A stretch of 64,000 nucleotides of DNA from Amoebidium appalachense (taxonomy: Eukaryota; Ichthyosporea): NCBI GenBank assembly GCA_963693365.1, contig CAVNZM010000005.1, forward strand, positions 1,488,001-1,552,000. The letters are read 5' to 3'. Positions 19,781 through 64,000 of this stretch are shown here, in pieces. Position numbers and translations under genes: made by a program. The notes under the pieces were generated by a model. It worked only from the letters and a program-made list of their open reading frames with translations, had not been told where the DNA came from and searched no databases. Position 1 is the stretch's first letter. Each line of letters begins with the position of its first letter.

Positions 19781-20564
19781 GGGGGGGGGGTGACTAATAT
19801 CGGTGATACGGATTATCATATCCCAAACGACAATAATATCACGGCGATTGCCAATGGTCAACACAACTATTTTTTTCTTTGTATAACTTAGGTCTGCGAT
19901 TGAAAAACACAAACTCGACATTGCCGGAGGTGAACAGCTTTCTACCGAGGTCATCACATGTGAAGGGTGGTCTGAAGTGGAACGGTTGTGGGGTGTTGTG
20001 GGGTGGGTGGGTGGGTGGGTGGGTTGGGATCAAGAAGGGGAGGGGAGGGGGGAGGGGGGAGGGGGGGGGGGGGGGGGGCGGGGTTTGCTAAATTGCTCCG
20101 CTGGGTGTGTGTGTGATACATGTTTGGGAAGGGGGCGAGGGTGAGGAAATCCAACGGAAGCAAGCCGAATTGACCTAATGAGCAATAGAGCAGACACCAG
20201 AAACAAGAATGGGCCAACCACACAAGCATAGACGCTTTACTTGTGCATGTATGGAACGTGCAGCCAGCAGGTAACGGTAGGATTTAACTTGTATGTAATG
20301 GGGAATCTGTGTCCGGACAGGCCCCATTAACCCATATTTATATTTAGTGCCGCCAGGCATTGGCAGCCCGTTATATTTAAAGACTTACGCCTAGGGTTTA
20401 TTACCTTTCGAATAACTACGGCACTAAGCCTTTTACTAGTGTGTCAAATAAAATACAAGGAAAACAGGTTGGGTAGGAAAAGGGTCATTCATAGAAAAAG
20501 TTTTAAAAACCAAGAGTGGATGATAAATATATCGAAAATGTTTCGGTCTGTGATATGTTGTGTG

Positions 20565-20744
<180 letters not shown>

Positions 20745-21026
20745 CCGGGCGCGGAAATGTGCACGGTACAGGTATGCTAATATTGCATTGCAGCAATGTC
20801 AGCTCTATAAATGTGGAACCAAATTATCACGTATCACATGCCCTGACTATCTTAAAACCAAACAATACTTAAATAAAACAGAACACCACCAAACACAAAC
20901 ATTAAGCTAAAGTCCTTTAGATGCCTTAATCAATACCTACCACATACATAAGCCCACAACCAACCCCCTCCCCCCCCCCCCCCCCCCTCCCCCATGCCCC
21001 TCTTCTCCCACAGCACACCCAAGGAT

Positions 21027-58265
<37,239 letters not shown>

Positions 58266-60386
58266 CCTCCCCTCACCGTCGAAGGGATGCAAACACCTAT
58301 CCCCACTGGGGGCCGCACTATGTACACTAGCAGGAACTTGGTAGCTGCATGCTCCCCACTTTAATATGTGGCGTGGTGCTCTTCTGTTGCAGTACTGCTT
58401 GAACACCTACGTGTATGCTATCGTTTATGGCTCCTTCCTGTCCTCACTAGTAGTGAGAGATTTGTTTGAAAAAGACGAGGAAGATAGTGCGATTTTTTAA
58501 AGTCCGATGCTTGCGGTGTGTTTTTCAACACTAGAGATCTTATATGTGACTACGTTTATTATTGCCCTGCTCAATGGTCCTAATGCTTTTGATTAACGTG
58601 TGCTATCCGTCCTGAAACCCTACTGAGCTTGGGTGGACTTGGGCTTCACCTGCCCGCGTGAGTGAAGCTATGGTGTTGTTGTTAAATCTGACACCTTTAC
58701 TCTACTAACAACGTTCTAATATTTGTCCTTTCCCAGCTTTAGGTTTGTGTGTGCGTATATGTAACTGTATCGCGCTAGCATAAAGACGGTGTACTCAGTT
58801 CAGGGAAAGTAAACGGAAGGGAACCGTGACGAAGGACCGTAAGAGAGAAGTATCATGTGCACGGCGAGCGTGTACGCTCGAAACGAAATGTTCTGAGGTT
58901 CTCCCCTGACTCTGAATGGTATTTACTCACGGCTGCCAGGCATACCGCGGGAGGTGGGTAAAATGCATTAACGCTGACCCCTTGGCCCTGAGGCCGAGGA
59001 TCATGATACGTGGCTTTAACTCAATAAAAATTCTCCACAAACAAATAAAAATACACATATAAACACAAATCAATATTTCATCACCAAAAACCGAACTCTG
59101 TAAGTGTGTTTTGGTAGTATATTTACAAAGGGTCGAACAGTTGACGAACACGATCATAAAATTTTTCTATGCCCTCTTACTTGAAGTTGTGGATGAGTCG
59201 GATCACACCCTGGCATAATCTTTCCCCTCCAGCAAGTCCAACATGAGAAATGGTGTTCTATTCATACCTCTAATGACCATAGAAGAACCGAAAGCTTCTT
59301 CTGTTTAGTTTGGCTGGGGCGTCGAAGCCTTTACGGCTGGTATTTACTTTTGTCCGGCCGATACCGCACAGATAATTTCCAACCGCAAGTAAGATCCATT
59401 TGAATTCCTCGATATATTTGAAATCTGTGCACCAATTAAAATAATTTAAATTGTAAAAACGTTTAGCGAATGAGACACAATATGCGTGATAGTTAACAAA
59501 TGAACATCTGTAATTAATTCACCTAACCTTTGATTCGACTAAATATTTGAATACAGATTTTCTCATTGGTTTTTGTTCTATTATTTAAAACTATTCTGAC
59601 CAGGCAATCAACCAATCGCCTTATTGAAACACCTCCGCTTTTATCCACCGTTGCGTGCAGACCAGCGCCAAGCTTGAGATTGTCACCCTCGTGACATCTA
59701 CGATGATAGACAGAGGCTGAGAGGGCCCCGTGTGTGCAGCTTTTTCTTTTTATGACTCCGTGGTGCCTAGAGTTCTGAAGATATGAATAATATAGGAAGG
59801 AACTTTGCAACCATAATACAATACATGTCCACTCAAGCAAAGCTTTTGACTAATGACTGGAACGTGGCTCTCCCACCCAAACTGACTGGAACTTACGTAG
59901 TCCTTTGACCCGTATCTCTCAGGGGTTTTCGCTGTTTACTCGAGGCAAAGAGAGGGGAACGACCCGAACTTACACATACAGTGCTAGTTAAGTTAAGCCC
60001 AATAGTATACACCGTATGGTTCCAAAATAAGGCACAGCGTTAAACTTAGTTTATCTGAACCTTTTCTAAAATTTGGGCCCATATGTAAGGCTTAGCGCAG
60101 ATCTCGGTTTGAGGCAGATGAGTTTAAATCCGTGAAACCAACACCTCGAACGAAGCACGAACATCAAATTAGCTTTGCAACGGCCCCTGATCAGACGAAT
60201 TCGTGCGCGAGGACGTATATTTACACATGTGCAAAGCATCTTTAAAAAAAAAGTAACTCTGACACAGTACATACAGGCACGCAGGCACACAGTCGCTTAC
60301 TCACACAGACACATTCACCAACCATAACTGCACGCTGTGGCGTGCAGGCGCACAGCTCTGCGCACTGTTAGCACGCACACGCAACC
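58266..60386. other. Intergenic region between divergent EGF gene and secreted-protein gene
   Basis: The two flanking genes are transcribed away from each other, so both promoters should lie here. Composition is more balanced, with almost no microsatellites. I find no core promoter element I would assert. An unspliced 105-codon minus-strand frame at 59523-59840 has no recognisable motif. Confidence 0.5.

Positions 60387-64000
<3,614 letters not shown>

Noticed and set aside
58394-58499. Plus-strand frame YCLNTYVYAIVYGSFLSSLV... after a ttgcag acceptor, ending at a stop
   Set aside because: It looks like a small membrane segment, but any upstream exon would have to lie antisense to the well-supported signal-peptide exon of the EGF gene, and none joins cleanly.
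59523-59840. 105-codon unspliced minus-strand frame
   Set aside because: No motif, no signal peptide, no splice context; a frame of this length is plausible by chance here.

Overview
This is nuclear DNA from an intron-rich eukaryote. Every gene I can read is split by GT-AG introns of a few hundred bases. The introns and intergenic DNA are saturated with (GT)n/(CA)n arrays, long G and C homopolymers, GA/GGGA tracts and a few minisatellites. The glutamate dehydrogenase carries an animal-type 'antenna' segment, and the largest gene is a metazoan-style chain of calcium-binding EGF modules on phase-1 exons. Both suggest an animal or a unicellular relative (Holozoa), but the sequence alone does not name the organism. 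Exon coordinates were worked out by hand from splice sites and reading-frame continuity.

Layout: (1) 1-6911 is mostly simple repeats, with two copies of a ~175-bp repeat and a weak two-exon candidate gene on the minus strand. (2) 6912-13896, plus strand, is a complete 13-exon mitochondrial glutamate dehydrogenase of 511 residues. (3) 13897-15720 is the intergenic space between two convergent genes. (4) 15721-18182, minus strand, is a complete 4-exon dithiol glutaredoxin of 100 residues with a CPYC active site. (5) 18183-21026 is intergenic, with long GT arrays and one coding-like block. (6) 21027-58265, minus strand, is a single giant gene of about 61 exons. It encodes a secreted or surface protein of roughly 3,300 residues: signal peptide, three copies of an unassigned beta-type repeat, a Cys-rich exon, about 48 EGF-like domains interleaved with about 15 short Cys-rich modules, a Pro/Thr/Ser stalk, an unassigned ~108-residue domain, and a C-terminal helical region ending in a hydrophobic tail. 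(7) 58266-60386 is intergenic. (8) From 60387 to beyond the window end, plus strand, is a small secreted Cys-containing protein whose 3' end is missing.

GDH and glutaredoxin are metabolic and redox housekeeping genes; nothing in the sequence links them functionally to the giant surface protein. The most notable points are the architecture of the giant EGF protein, 3' splice sites sitting at the end of CA microsatellites, a MITE with perfect 32-bp inverted ends inside that gene, a small interspersed repeat family, and a GDH antenna confined to one exon.
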